Below, in pieces: positions 24,970 to 33,284 of a stretch of DNA of 64,000 nucleotides. A model generated the notes under the pieces. That model saw nothing but the letters and a program-made list of their open reading frames with translations. It was not told the DNA's origin and searched no databases. Each line of letters begins with the position of its first letter. Position 1 is the first letter of the stretch. The stretch spans positions 1 through 64,000 of the forward strand of contig NZ_JBLKRT010000019.1 of NCBI RefSeq assembly GCF_047607445.1, given 5' to 3'. A program made the position numbers and the translations under genes. The stretch comes from Crystallibacter sulfonylureivorans_A. Its GTDB lineage: Bacteria; Actinomycetota; Actinomycetes; Actinomycetales; Micrococcaceae.

Positions 24970-25005
24970 AATCCCCCTAGGCCCCTGGCTCCTAGGGGGA
25001 TTTTG
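24970..25005 (+). terminator. Terminator of tRNA-Thr
   Basis: AATCCCCCTAGG (24970-24981) pairs with CCTAGGGGGATT (24991-25002), followed by TTG. Confidence 0.85.
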
Positions 25006-25103
25006 TTTCCCTCGGGACACCATCAAGCGAAAGTGGGATGCTGGCCCGGTAGGCACCTGTGCCCGCTGGCCTGCCTCGGTGCCTCCACGAAAGGAACTTG
25101 CTG

Positions 25104-25718
25104 ATGCGGCATACCCCCGCCTACCTGATGACCGATCCTGCCGAAGTGAAGCGCCTGATCCGGAACAACCCTTGGGCCACCTTCGTCTCCGGGACAAGCA
25201 ACGGGCTGGTTGCCTCGCACTATCCTGTGTTGCTCGAAGAAGACCGGGAAGAGATCACCATCGTCAGCCACTTTGGCCGCCCCGACGACACTTTGCACGA
25301 GCTTGGCAGCCACGAAATCCTCGTCATCATCCAGGGTCCGCATGACTACGTTTCGCCCAGCTGGTACGCGCCGGGCGATCTGATTCCCACGTGGAACCAC
25401 GTCACCGCGCACTTGTACGGAACGCCGGACATCCTTAGCGACGACGAAAACTACGACATGCTCAGCCGTCTCACCGACCACTTTGAGCAGCACCACCCGG
25501 GCGGCCGGCGCCTCAGCGACGACGAAGAGCGAACCCGCCGCACCTCCAAGGGAACGGTGGGGCTGCGGATGCTCGTGGAACGCTTCGGTGCGAGGGCGAA
25601 GCTCAGCCAGAACAAACAGCCCGGCGTGGTGCAGAACGTGATCGCCCAGCTGGAGCATCACAACCCTGCCCTGGCCCAAGAGATGCGACGAACGAACGCT
25701 CCGTCCGCCGGCGAGTGA
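25104..25718 (+). CDS. PaiB-like FMN-binding split-barrel protein
   Basis: 204 residues. Matches the FMN-binding negative transcriptional regulator / PaiB family: VKRLIRNNPWATFVSG, ASHYPVLLEED, IVSHFGRPD and the characteristic DYVSPSWYAPGDLIPTWNHV. In Bacillus PaiB affects sporulation and protease genes; here a flavin-binding enzyme or regulator role is open. ATG 25104 has AAAGGA upstream and gives the family start MRHTPAYLMTDP. It follows tRNA-Thr, and no regulated partner is obvious. The C-terminal 30 residues are more variable than in the family. Confidence 0.85.
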   Translation: MRHTPAYLMTDPAEVKRLIRNNPWATFVSGTSNGLVASHYPVLLEEDREEITIVSHFGRPDDTLHELGSHEILVIIQGPHDYVSPSWYAPGDLIPTWNHVTAHLYGTPDILSDDENYDMLSRLTDHFEQHHPGGRRLSDDEERTRRTSKGTVGLRMLVERFGARAKLSQNKQPGVVQNVIAQLEHHNPALAQEMRRTNAPSAGE

Positions 25719-25829
25719 GGCCAGGACCCGAGGCGTTAGCGTTTCGGTGGCCGTCACAGCTTCAGGAAGAATGGAGAAGCCCGCGCTGCCTGGCCGGTCC
25801 TGACGCCGTGTTGAGAAAGAAGGACAATC

Positions 25830-26654
25830 TTGGACTACCGCCTGATCATCAATCAAGGCAGGGTCGCCGATCGTACCGACGGCGCCCTCGTCGGGGCGCG
25901 GAAGGCCGGACACGCCTTGGCCGAGCACCTGTCGGTCGAGCCGACCATTGTGGGTCAACCCTCGCCGGCGGCCCAGGACGACTGGCGGCCGGCCCTTGAC
26001 CAGGCAGCGGACACCCTGCGCGCACTCGCCGCCGCTGTCAGCTCAACCTTGGATGCGGCCGGGGTGCCGCTGTTGGTCACCAACACCTGCGCGGCCAGCC
26101 TGGCCACCTTGCCCGTGGCCGCGGAACGGCTCCCGGACGCCGTGTTCCTGTGGATCGATGCCCACGGCGACTTCAATACCCCGGACACCACCGAGTCCGG
26201 CTACCTGGGAGGAATGGCGTTGGCGGGCGCCTGCGGACTGTGGGACAGCGGCCACGGCGGCTCCGTGGACCCGCGGAAGGTGATCCTGGTCGGAGCACGG
26301 GATATCGACTCCGCCGAGCTGGCACTGCTCCAGCACGCCGGGGTGACCATCCTGTCGCCGGACCAGGCCACCCCGGGGGCCGTGCAGGAGCTGGTGGCCG
26401 GCCGCCCCGTCTGGATCCATGTGGACTGGGATGTGCTCGAGCCCGGCTACATTCCCGCCGCCTACAAGATTCCTTCCGGACTGCTGCCCGGCCAGGTCGC
26501 GGCGATCTTCGCGGCACTGCCCACTGAGAGCATCCGCGGCGTCGAGCTGGCCGAGTTCGAGGCCGGCGACCCGGACGTTCCTGAAGCGCTGAGCGTCGAG
26601 CTCATCGTGGAGACCTTCCAGCACCTGCAGCAGCCGTTGGAACTGCACCGCTAA
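25830..26654 (+). CDS. Arginase-fold protein with an altered metal site
   Basis: 274 residues from TTG 25830, with AGAAGGA upstream. The ureohydrolase fold is clear: FLWIDAHGDFNTPDTTESGYLGG (Asp110, His112, Asp114) and WIHVDWDVLEPGYIP (Asp199, Asp201). The first metal motif, normally GGDHS, reads TNTCAAS, so the usual His is Cys87. The substrate-loop His after SGN is also absent (SGYLGG). Metal content and substrate are therefore uncertain; arginase, agmatinase or formiminoglutamase activity cannot be assumed. It ends only 11 nt from the convergent dikinase gene. Confidence 0.82.
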   Translation: MDYRLIINQGRVADRTDGALVGARKAGHALAEHLSVEPTIVGQPSPAAQDDWRPALDQAADTLRALAAAVSSTLDAAGVPLLVTNTCAASLATLPVAAERLPDAVFLWIDAHGDFNTPDTTESGYLGGMALAGACGLWDSGHGGSVDPRKVILVGARDIDSAELALLQHAGVTILSPDQATPGAVQELVAGRPVWIHVDWDVLEPGYIPAAYKIPSGLLPGQVAAIFAALPTESIRGVELAEFEAGDPDVPEALSVELIVETFQHLQQPLELHR

Positions 26655-26665
26655 AGCGGCCGGGC

Positions 26666-29365
26666 CTAGGTAGCGGCCGGGTGCTCGATCGTGACGGTGC
26701 CGGCATCGCCGTCGACGTGGATCGGCTCGCCGCTGGCGATGCGTTGGGTGGCCACGCCCGTGCCGAGCACGGCGGGAATGCCGTACTCCCGCGCCACGAT
26801 GGAGCTGTGGCTCAAGGGGCCGCCGACATCGGTGACCACGGCCGAGGCCATCGCGAACAGCGGCGTCCAAGCCGGCGTGGTGATGCGGGCAACCAGGACG
26901 TCTCCGGGCGTCATCCGGGCGAAGTCCTCCGGCCCCTCGAGGACCTGTGCGGAAGCGCTGACCCTGCCGGGACTGGCCCCGATCCCTTTGATGGTGCCGC
27001 TGGTCTGCTGGGTACGTGCGGGCATCATTGACCCGAAGGCCCGGTCCATCAGCCTGCTCTCCGGCAGCATTTGCGGAGCGGCTGCCTTGAGCTGGCCCCG
27101 CCACAGCATCTTGCGGTTCTCCACGGCGTCGGCCCGGACCGGGCGGTCCGCTCCGGTAATGGCCACCGGAGGCGTGGCGGGAGGCTCCGGAACGCCCCGG
27201 TCTTTCCCGACTTCCCGGGTCCGCGGTGCGGCGAGGCCGAAGTCGACGGCACTAACCAGCTCCCGATGACGCAGCCAGAAGACGTCGGCGGGCTCTGCAA
27301 TCACAGCCGCGTCGGCGAGCCGTTGTCCTAGCTCCAGCAGCATCCGGCGGATCAGCGGCCAGGCCAGGCCGACGTCGGCCAGAGCGTCCTCGCGGATGGG
27401 CGCGGCCTTCTGCGCCCAGCGCAGCAGCCGGAAGAAGGCGGCGGCCCGGCGGGTCCGTCCCAGCCGGGCGGCAATGCGGGTGGTGTGGTCCTCCCTGCGG
27501 GCGGCCGACATTCTCTGCCGCTCATACGGGTCCTGGCCCTGTCCGCGCAGGTAGAACTTCACCGTTTCTAGCAGCGGTGAAGGATCGTCGGCCGGCACCG
27601 GATGAACGAAGTCGAGGTTGTAGACCGCATGGCCAAACCGGTCGAGGTGGGCTTGGAACCGTGGCTGCCATTGCCGCCACAGTGCATCGTCGAAACCGGC
27701 AGGAGCGGACCCGGTGCGCTGCGCGTCGGCCAGTGCTGTTGCCGGTGCACCGAGGAGTTCCGGGGCCAGTCCCGGCACCCCGCGGGCCCAAGCTGCGAGG
27801 TCGTAGAGGGACTTCTCGGCCCGGATGGGTTCGCTGTCGAAGCCCAGCAGGAAGGTCACTGCAGGGGGATCTTCCTTGCGGCGGACAACCTTACTGTAAA
27901 ACGCCCGGAAGGAGAGTTCGCTGGTCGCGGCGGTCGGGATCACGGACTGTACCGCCGTGTAGTAGACGGTGCAGGCATCCAGCAGCGACTGCACGCCCTC
28001 CAGCAGTTCCTCGCCGGAAAGCTCCGGTATCGGCTTCGCTGACCAGTCCGCCACAACCTGCTCGTAGCGCGGGTGGGAGAATTCCCGCCACCCGGTGATG
28101 CCCAGATGTTCCTTGCCGCGGACCAGCGCCCCGACGGCGGGCAGCGTCCTGGCCATCAACCGGACCATCGCCCAGTTCCGGTAGAAATAGTAGGCGTAGC
28201 CGTTGACGGTGGTCAGTCCTACGTCGGTCTCCCGGATGGTGTTGCTTCCCAAGACCTCGGCCATCAGCGCGCTCAGCGACCGGGACACCGAGCCGTCAAT
28301 CATGTCGGCGAACAGCGGCGAGAGCGGGTCCGGCAACTGTTCTACGATGCTGGCGCGGAAGTAGAGCCCGTTCCGGTAGGGCACAGTCCAGCTATCCGGA
28401 GGCTCGGCCGCCGGCTCCGGCAGCGCCGTGATGGGCCGGGATTGCAGGAAGAAGAACCCGTCACCGGTTCGTGCCCACTCGATGTCCTGCGGCGCCGCGA
28501 AGTGCTCCGCAATGTGTGCTCCGTAACCGGCCAGTGCCGCCGCGTCCCGATCGTCCAATACCGGCTGGCGGCGACGCTCCTGCGGCACCGGTTGCTCCCG
28601 GGAGCCCCGCTCCGCGTAGACGGTCATGGTGTCCTTGTCCGCCGTCCGACGCGAGATCACCTGGCCCGACTCCGCGTCGACGACGATGTTGTCCGGGGTG
28701 ACCGTTCCGCTGACCACGGATTCGCCCAGCCCCCAGGCTGCGCTGACCACGATCTGGTCGCGGCGCCCGTTGGCCGGATTGGCGGTAAACATCACCCCGG
28801 CTGCATCTGCGCCGACCATCCGCTGGACCACCACCGCCAGCCGCACCGATTCGGGTCCGATGCCTTCGCGCGCCCGGTAGGACATGGCCCGGGCGGTCCA
28901 GAGCGAAGCCCAGCAGCCGGTCACGGCCGCGGCCAAGCCCTCCGTCCCGTGCACATTCAGATAGCTGTCCTGTTGTCCGGCAAAGCTGGCCGTAACGAGG
29001 TCCTCGGCGGTGGCGGAGGAACGCACTGCCACCGTGGCGCCCCCGTCACCGAGGCTCTGGTAGGCGGCATCGAGTTCAGCGGCGACCTCCGCCGGCATGG
29101 TCCCGCTGGTGAACAGGGTCCGGATCTGTTCCGAGGCCCGCTGGTAGTCCGGCATCGCCGCCTGCGGACCCAGCATGGCCAGTTCCCGGATGCGCGCCGC
29201 CAGGTGGTTGGCGTCCACAAATGCCATGTAGGCCTCGGTGGTCAACACAAATCCGTCAGGCACGGGGACGCCGGCCCGACGCAGGCCGCCCAGGCCCACG
29301 CCCTTGCCGCCGACCGCGGCAAGATCCCCGTCTCCCACATCGTCGAGATTGTTGATGTAGGTCAT
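26666..29365 (-). CDS. Rph-like / PEP synthase-like dikinase (ATP-grasp plus C-terminal His swivel domain)
   Basis: 899 residues. N-terminal ATP-grasp domain (1-320): VGGKGVGLGGLRRAGVPVPDGFVLTTEAY, VRSSATAEDLVTASFAGQQDSYLNV and AAWGLGESVVSG. A long middle region (340-770) has no PEP-binding TIM barrel. The phospho-His swivel domain lies at the very C-terminus: TDVGGPLSHSSIVAREYGIPAVLG with His near residue 855. In PEP synthase this domain is central and a barrel follows; the order here matches rifampin phosphotransferase (Rph) and related small-molecule dikinases. The substrate is unknown. No rifamycin-associated promoter element is seen. ATG 29365 lies upstream of an open space of 110 bp. 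Confidence 0.85.
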   Translation of the reverse strand: MTYINNLDDVGDGDLAAVGGKGVGLGGLRRAGVPVPDGFVLTTEAYMAFVDANHLAARIRELAMLGPQAAMPDYQRASEQIRTLFTSGTMPAEVAAELDAAYQSLGDGGATVAVRSSATAEDLVTASFAGQQDSYLNVHGTEGLAAAVTGCWASLWTARAMSYRAREGIGPESVRLAVVVQRMVGADAAGVMFTANPANGRRDQIVVSAAWGLGESVVSGTVTPDNIVVDAESGQVISRRTADKDTMTVYAERGSREQPVPQERRRQPVLDDRDAAALAGYGAHIAEHFAAPQDIEWARTGDGFFFLQSRPITALPEPAAEPPDSWTVPYRNGLYFRASIVEQLPDPLSPLFADMIDGSVSRSLSALMAEVLGSNTIRETDVGLTTVNGYAYYFYRNWAMVRLMARTLPAVGALVRGKEHLGITGWREFSHPRYEQVVADWSAKPIPELSGEELLEGVQSLLDACTVYYTAVQSVIPTAATSELSFRAFYSKVVRRKEDPPAVTFLLGFDSEPIRAEKSLYDLAAWARGVPGLAPELLGAPATALADAQRTGSAPAGFDDALWRQWQPRFQAHLDRFGHAVYNLDFVHPVPADDPSPLLETVKFYLRGQGQDPYERQRMSAARREDHTTRIAARLGRTRRAAAFFRLLRWAQKAAPIREDALADVGLAWPLIRRMLLELGQRLADAAVIAEPADVFWLRHRELVSAVDFGLAAPRTREVGKDRGVPEPPATPPVAITGADRPVRADAVENRKMLWRGQLKAAAPQMLPESRLMDRAFGSMMPARTQQTSGTIKGIGASPGRVSASAQVLEGPEDFARMTPGDVLVARITTPAWTPLFAMASAVVTDVGGPLSHSSIVAREYGIPAVLGTGVATQRIASGEPIHVDGDAGTVTIEHPAAT

Positions 29366-29416
29366 GAGCGCGCGTCCATTCCGCCCGGAACCGGGCCGTC
29401 CACACTGGCACCTGAT

Positions 29417-29432
29417 TGCCAACATGATGGCA
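29417..29432. promoter_or_regulatory. Possible operator upstream of the dikinase gene
   Basis: TGCCA-N6-TGGCA inverted repeat, with one further TGGCA at 29406, about 52 nt upstream of ATG 29365. Confidence 0.3.
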
Positions 29433-29475
29433 CGTCCGGATCCAGCAGGCCATGGTGCTGATGGGCTGAGGCCGG

Positions 29476-29949
29476 TTAGCGCTGCCCTGCGCCTCCGCGC
29501 TCCTGGCTGGTTAGCAGCCGCTCGGCTTCGGCCAGGTCCGTTAGGACGACGGCGGCGTGCCGGCGCACGTTTTCGACCCCGACGTCATAGCCCTGCGCGC
29601 CGCCGAGCCTGGCCATGGCTGCCGCCTGTGCAGTGGCGGCCAGCGAGTTGCCGGCTCTGGACAGGCTCCGGTGGACTTCCGCCAAGGGGCCGCCCGGGAT
29701 GTCCAACCCGTCCGTGGGATGCATGGATTGCGCTGCCACACAGCAGTTGCGCACCCGGGGCAGCAGCCCGGCCATTTGGTTGGCAATCGGCAGCAGCTCG
29801 CCATAGAGAGCGTCGTCCTGCACGCCCTCGAGGATCTGGTGGTAGCGCTCCAGGGCGCGGCGGAAACGGTCATGCGCACGGCGCCAGATACCTTTGCCGA
29901 GGTCCTTGTCGTCCCGGCGGGCCTGCCGGGCAGCGCCGAAGAGCGCCAC
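29476..29949 (-). CDS. Helical protein downstream of bpa (unknown function)
   Basis: 157 residues from GTG 29949, which lies 4 nt after the bpa stop and is preferred to a TTG at 30051 inside bpa. Predicted all-helical: KGIWRRAHDRFRRALERYHQ, LPIANQMAGLLPRVRNCCV and AEVHRSLSRAGNSLAATAQA form amphipathic helices. One adjacent Cys pair is present (CCV). I do not recognise the family. Its tight spacing behind the proteasome activator suggests co-translation and possibly related work in protein quality control; this is inference. Confidence 0.7.
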   Translation of the reverse strand: MALFGAARQARRDDKDLGKGIWRRAHDRFRRALERYHQILEGVQDDALYGELLPIANQMAGLLPRVRNCCVAAQSMHPTDGLDIPGGPLAEVHRSLSRAGNSLAATAQAAAMARLGGAQGYDVGVENVRRHAAVVLTDLAEAERLLTSQERGGAGQR

Positions 29950-29953
29950 GGAG

Positions 29954-30583
29954 CTAGAGGTACTGCCCGGGACCGAGGTGGCGTTCGCCGCTTTGGCCGG
30001 CGTTCTCCCCCTCCGCTCCGGGCGCGCGGCGGGGTTCGCCGTCGTCGCCAATCACGACGCCCGGTGCGATCATGGTGCCCGGCGGCAGCTGGCGCATCTG
30101 CATCCGCGCCGCCATTTGCTGGTTAATCGCCTGCTGGGCGGCGATCGCGGTCTGGATGCCGTGGAACAGGCCTTCGAGCCAGCCGACCAGCTGTGCCTGG
30201 GCAATGCGCAGCTCGGCGTCCGAGGGCGTGGAGTCATCGGTGAACGGCAGATTGATGCGGTGGAGTTCCTCGACCAGCTCCGGCGCCAGCCCATCCTCAA
30301 GTTCCTTGACGGACCGCTCATGGATCTCGGCCAAGCGGGTGCGGGCCGCGTCATCGAGCGGGGCGCTGCGCACTTCCTCCAGCAGTTGCCGGACCATGGT
30401 GCCGATCCGCATCACCTTGGCCGGTTCGTCAACCAAGTCTGCGAGTTTTGAGCCGCCGCGGCCGCCCCGCGGAGCGTCGGTGCCGGCTTCCTCGGGCTGC
30501 GGCTCGCCGTCTTCCGGGCTCCGGCCGGACAGTGCGCCGACGATGACCGGTTCTTCGGGCTGCGGCGTCTGCTCTTCGCTCAT
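29954..30583 (-). CDS. bpa: Bacterial proteasome activator Bpa
   Basis: ATP-independent ring activator of the actinobacterial 20S proteasome. 209 residues. A disordered acidic N-terminus (1-45) leads into the helical core, KVMRIGTMVRQLLEEVRSAP through AQLVGWLEGLFHGIQTAIAAQ. The C-terminus ends HLGPGQYL; GQYL is the known docking motif that inserts between proteasome alpha subunits. ATG 30583 gives start MSEEQTPQPEEP. The presence of Bpa implies a proteasome elsewhere in the genome. Followed at 4 nt by a small helical gene. Confidence 0.92.
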   Translation of the reverse strand: MSEEQTPQPEEPVIVGALSGRSPEDGEPQPEEAGTDAPRGGRGGSKLADLVDEPAKVMRIGTMVRQLLEEVRSAPLDDAARTRLAEIHERSVKELEDGLAPELVEELHRINLPFTDDSTPSDAELRIAQAQLVGWLEGLFHGIQTAIAAQQAINQQMAARMQMRQLPPGTMIAPGVVIGDDGEPRRAPGAEGENAGQSGERHLGPGQYL

Positions 30584-30647
30584 GTTTTTATCTTGCCAGA
30601 GACAGCCAGCCGGCGCAGACCAGATCCGGGCTGTTCCGGGACACAAC

Positions 30648-30691
30648 GGTGCCCGCACCGAAACGTTGGTCAACGCTCAGGTGCGGGCACC
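30648..30691 (-). terminator. Hairpin between ybdD and bpa
   Basis: GGTGCCCGCACC (30648-30659) pairs with GGTGCGGGCACC (30680-30691); probably ends the cstA-ybdD transcript. Confidence 0.65.
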
Positions 30692-30709
30692 GCCGTCGTG
30701 CTTGGCGCG

Positions 30710-30916
30710 TCAGCAGCAGCGGCCCTGCGGGTTGTTTTCCTGCCGGTCCGTCTTGTCCCGCCAGAATTCGCGTTCGCTCATCGGTTCCGTGCCCGGGTGT
30801 GTCCGCCGGTGGTGTTCCAGGTAGTCCTGGTAGGCGTGCTCGCCCATCACCCCCTTGAAGTACCAGGCGAAGCTCCGCCAGCCGCGCCGCGCTTGGGGCC
30901 AGTTAATGCTCGACAT
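30710..30916 (-). CDS. YbdD/YjiX family small protein (DUF466)
   Basis: 68 residues. Matches the DUF466 family that almost always accompanies CstA or BtsT: WYFKGVMGEHAYQDYLEHHR and the C-terminal CC. In E. coli the equivalent small protein is required for pyruvate uptake by its partner. ATG 30916 lies 14 nt inside the end of cstA in another frame, so the two are translationally coupled. Confidence 0.92.
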   Translation of the reverse strand: MSSINWPQARRGWRSFAWYFKGVMGEHAYQDYLEHHRRTHPGTEPMSEREFWRDKTDRQENNPQGRCC

Positions 30917-33200
30917 TGTGTTCCCGTCTGATTTCTGCGGGCAGTGCGTTCCACTGCTTCTCCAGATCCCTCTCCGGCCGGGTGGCCAAGAGGCCCGCCG
31001 GCGCGTAGGTGCCGGAGACGATCGCCGGGTCCTCGTGCGACGGTTCCCCGCCCAGCCGCCAGGACTTATAGGCGGCGGCCAAGGCGGTGGCGATGACGAT
31101 GATGGTCAGGACCACGAAGACAATGGACAGCGTGCCCTGCACCGCGGTGTTGCGGACCACTGCCTCCATTTCCTCCACCGTTTTGGCGTTCCCCAAGCTG
31201 GTCTGGCCGGCGGCCAGGGCTTCGCGGTTGGCGATGTTGTTGGCCCAGTAGCCCACCTTGACGTCCGGGCTGAAGATCTTCAGGATCGAGGCCCAGACGG
31301 TGATCAAGGTCACGAACGCCAGCGGCAACCCGATGATCCACAGGTACTTGAACGCCCCGCGCTTGGCCGCGATGGCCAGGCAGACTGCGAGCGCGATGGC
31401 AGCCAGCAGTTGGTTGGCGATGCCGAAGAGCGGGAAGAACGTATTAATGCCGCCCAATGGATCGGTCACGCCCAGGATCAGTATGTACCCCCAGCCGGCC
31501 ACCATGATGGCGGTGCAGATCCAGACGCCGGGTCGCCAGGACATGTTCTTGAACTTCGGCAGGACGTTGCCGATGGTGTCCTGCAGCATGAACCGGGCCA
31601 CCCGGGTTCCGGCGTCAACAGCGGTGAGGATGAACAGCGCCTCGAACATGATGGCGAAGTGGTACCAGAAGCCCATCATCCCGACGCCGCCGATGAGCCC
31701 CTGCATGATGTGCGAGAGGCCGACGGCGAGGGTCGGGGCGCCGCCGGTCCGCGAGACCACTGACTCCTCGCCGACGTTGCGGGCCAGTTCCGTGAGCATG
31801 TCAGGCGTCAGGTTCACGTTGGCCAAACCGAGGCCGTTGACGAAGGCTACCGCGCCTTCCACCGTGCCGCCGGTCGCCGCCGCGGACGAGTTCATCGCGA
31901 AGTAGATGCCGCGGTCGATTGAGATGGCCGCGACCAGCGCCATGATCGCCACGAACGACTCCATCAACATGCCGCCGTACCCGATGATGCGCGTCTGCTT
32001 CTCTTTATGCAGCATTTTGGGCGTGGTGCCGGACGAAATCAGGGCGTGGAACCCTGAGATCGCGCCGCACGCGATGGTGACGAACAGGAAGGGGAACAGC
32101 GATCCCGGGACCACGGGCCCGTCGGAACGGCCGGCGAACTCACTGAACGCCGGGACGTTGATCTCCGGCCGGACCAGCACGATGGCCAGGGCCAGCATCA
32201 GGATGGTGCCGATCTTCATGAAAGTGGAGAGATAATCCCGCGGAGCAAGCAACAGCCAGACCGGCAGCACCGCGGCGATGAAGCCGTAGATGATGATGCC
32301 CCAGGCGATGGTGGTCCGGTCCAGCGTGAAGATTGCTGCGCCCCACCCCGTTTCGGCGATTGCGCCGCCGCCGATGATGGCGGCGATCAGCAACACGAAG
32401 CCGATGACGCTGACTTCGCTGACCTTGCCCGGCCGCAGGAAGCGCAGGTAGACGCCCATGAAGATGGCGATCGGAATGGTCATCGAGACCGAGAAGACGC
32501 CCCAAGGCGACTCGCCCAGGGCGTTCACGACCACCAGGGCGAGGATCGCCACAATGATGATCATGATCGTCAGGGTGGCAATTAGAGCGGCGGTGCCGCC
32601 GACCACGCCGAGTTCCTCGCGGGCCATCTGACCGAGGGAGCGGCCGCCGCGGCGCATCGAGAAGAACAGCACCAGGTAGTCCTGCACGGCGCCGGCCAGG
32701 ATGACGCCGATGATGATCCACAGGGTGCCGGGCAGATAGCCCATCTGCGCAGCCAGGATGGGCCCGACAAGCGGACCGGCTCCGGCGATGGCGGCGAAGT
32801 GGTGGCCATAGAGCACGCGCCGGTCCGTGACCACATAATCCTTGCCGTCGGCCTTGTACTCGGCCGGCGTTGCGCGACGGTCGTTGGGACGGGTGAGCTT
32901 GTTCTCGATGAACTTGGAATAGAAGCGGTAGGCAATGAAATACGAGCACACCGCGGCGAAAACGAACCAGATCGCGTTGATCGTTTCACCCCGGGAGAAC
33001 GCAAGGAAACTCCAGCTCACGGCGCCCAGCAGCGCAATGGCGACCCAGATGACGATCTTGGTGGGAGTCCACTTCGATTGCTCGGCCTCAGCGGCCGGAT
33101 CCAAGGCAACCGGCGGAAGGTTCGGGTCCTGCACCAGCAGGTCGGAGTCCGGGTCCTTTCCGGACTGCCCGGACAGGGCTCCGGTGGGTTTCTCACTCAT
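30903..33200 (-). CDS. cstA: Carbon starvation protein CstA (pyruvate/peptide transporter)
   Basis: Large inner-membrane transporter induced on carbon limitation; E. coli relatives import pyruvate and peptides. About 765 residues, typical. Cytoplasmic N-terminus to about residue 50, then some 16-18 hydrophobic segments. Family segments: FIAYRFYSKFIENK, VLYGHHFAAIAGAGPLVGPI, LGVVGGTAALIATLTIMI and SGFHALISSGTTPKML. ATG 33200 is preferred over the adjacent ATG 33203 for spacing from AAGGGGGAG. ybdD overlaps its end. No linked btsSR-type sensor is seen. Confidence 0.94.
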   Translation of the reverse strand: MSEKPTGALSGQSGKDPDSDLLVQDPNLPPVALDPAAEAEQSKWTPTKIVIWVAIALLGAVSWSFLAFSRGETINAIWFVFAAVCSYFIAYRFYSKFIENKLTRPNDRRATPAEYKADGKDYVVTDRRVLYGHHFAAIAGAGPLVGPILAAQMGYLPGTLWIIIGVILAGAVQDYLVLFFSMRRGGRSLGQMAREELGVVGGTAALIATLTIMIIIVAILALVVVNALGESPWGVFSVSMTIPIAIFMGVYLRFLRPGKVSEVSVIGFVLLIAAIIGGGAIAETGWGAAIFTLDRTTIAWGIIIYGFIAAVLPVWLLLAPRDYLSTFMKIGTILMLALAIVLVRPEINVPAFSEFAGRSDGPVVPGSLFPFLFVTIACGAISGFHALISSGTTPKMLHKEKQTRIIGYGGMLMESFVAIMALVAAISIDRGIYFAMNSSAAATGGTVEGAVAFVNGLGLANVNLTPDMLTELARNVGEESVVSRTGGAPTLAVGLSHIMQGLIGGVGMMGFWYHFAIMFEALFILTAVDAGTRVARFMLQDTIGNVLPKFKNMSWRPGVWICTAIMVAGWGYILILGVTDPLGGINTFFPLFGIANQLLAAIALAVCLAIAAKRGAFKYLWIIGLPLAFVTLITVWASILKIFSPDVKVGYWANNIANREALAAGQTSLGNAKTVEEMEAVVRNTAVQGTLSIVFVVLTIIVIATALAAAYKSWRLGGEPSHEDPAIVSGTYAPAGLLATRPERDLEKQWNALPAEIRREHNVEH

Positions 33201-33284
33201 CATGCTCCCCCTTCGTGGAACGCCGATGCTATTAACGATGCACCGTAGCAGCGCCGCCGTCTACAGGGAACGGAGCCGCCCGTT

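Noticed and set aside
29366..29475. Rifamycin-associated element upstream of the Rph-like gene
   Set aside because: The known 19-bp inverted repeat is not present; only an unrelated TGCCA-N6-TGGCA repeat is seen.
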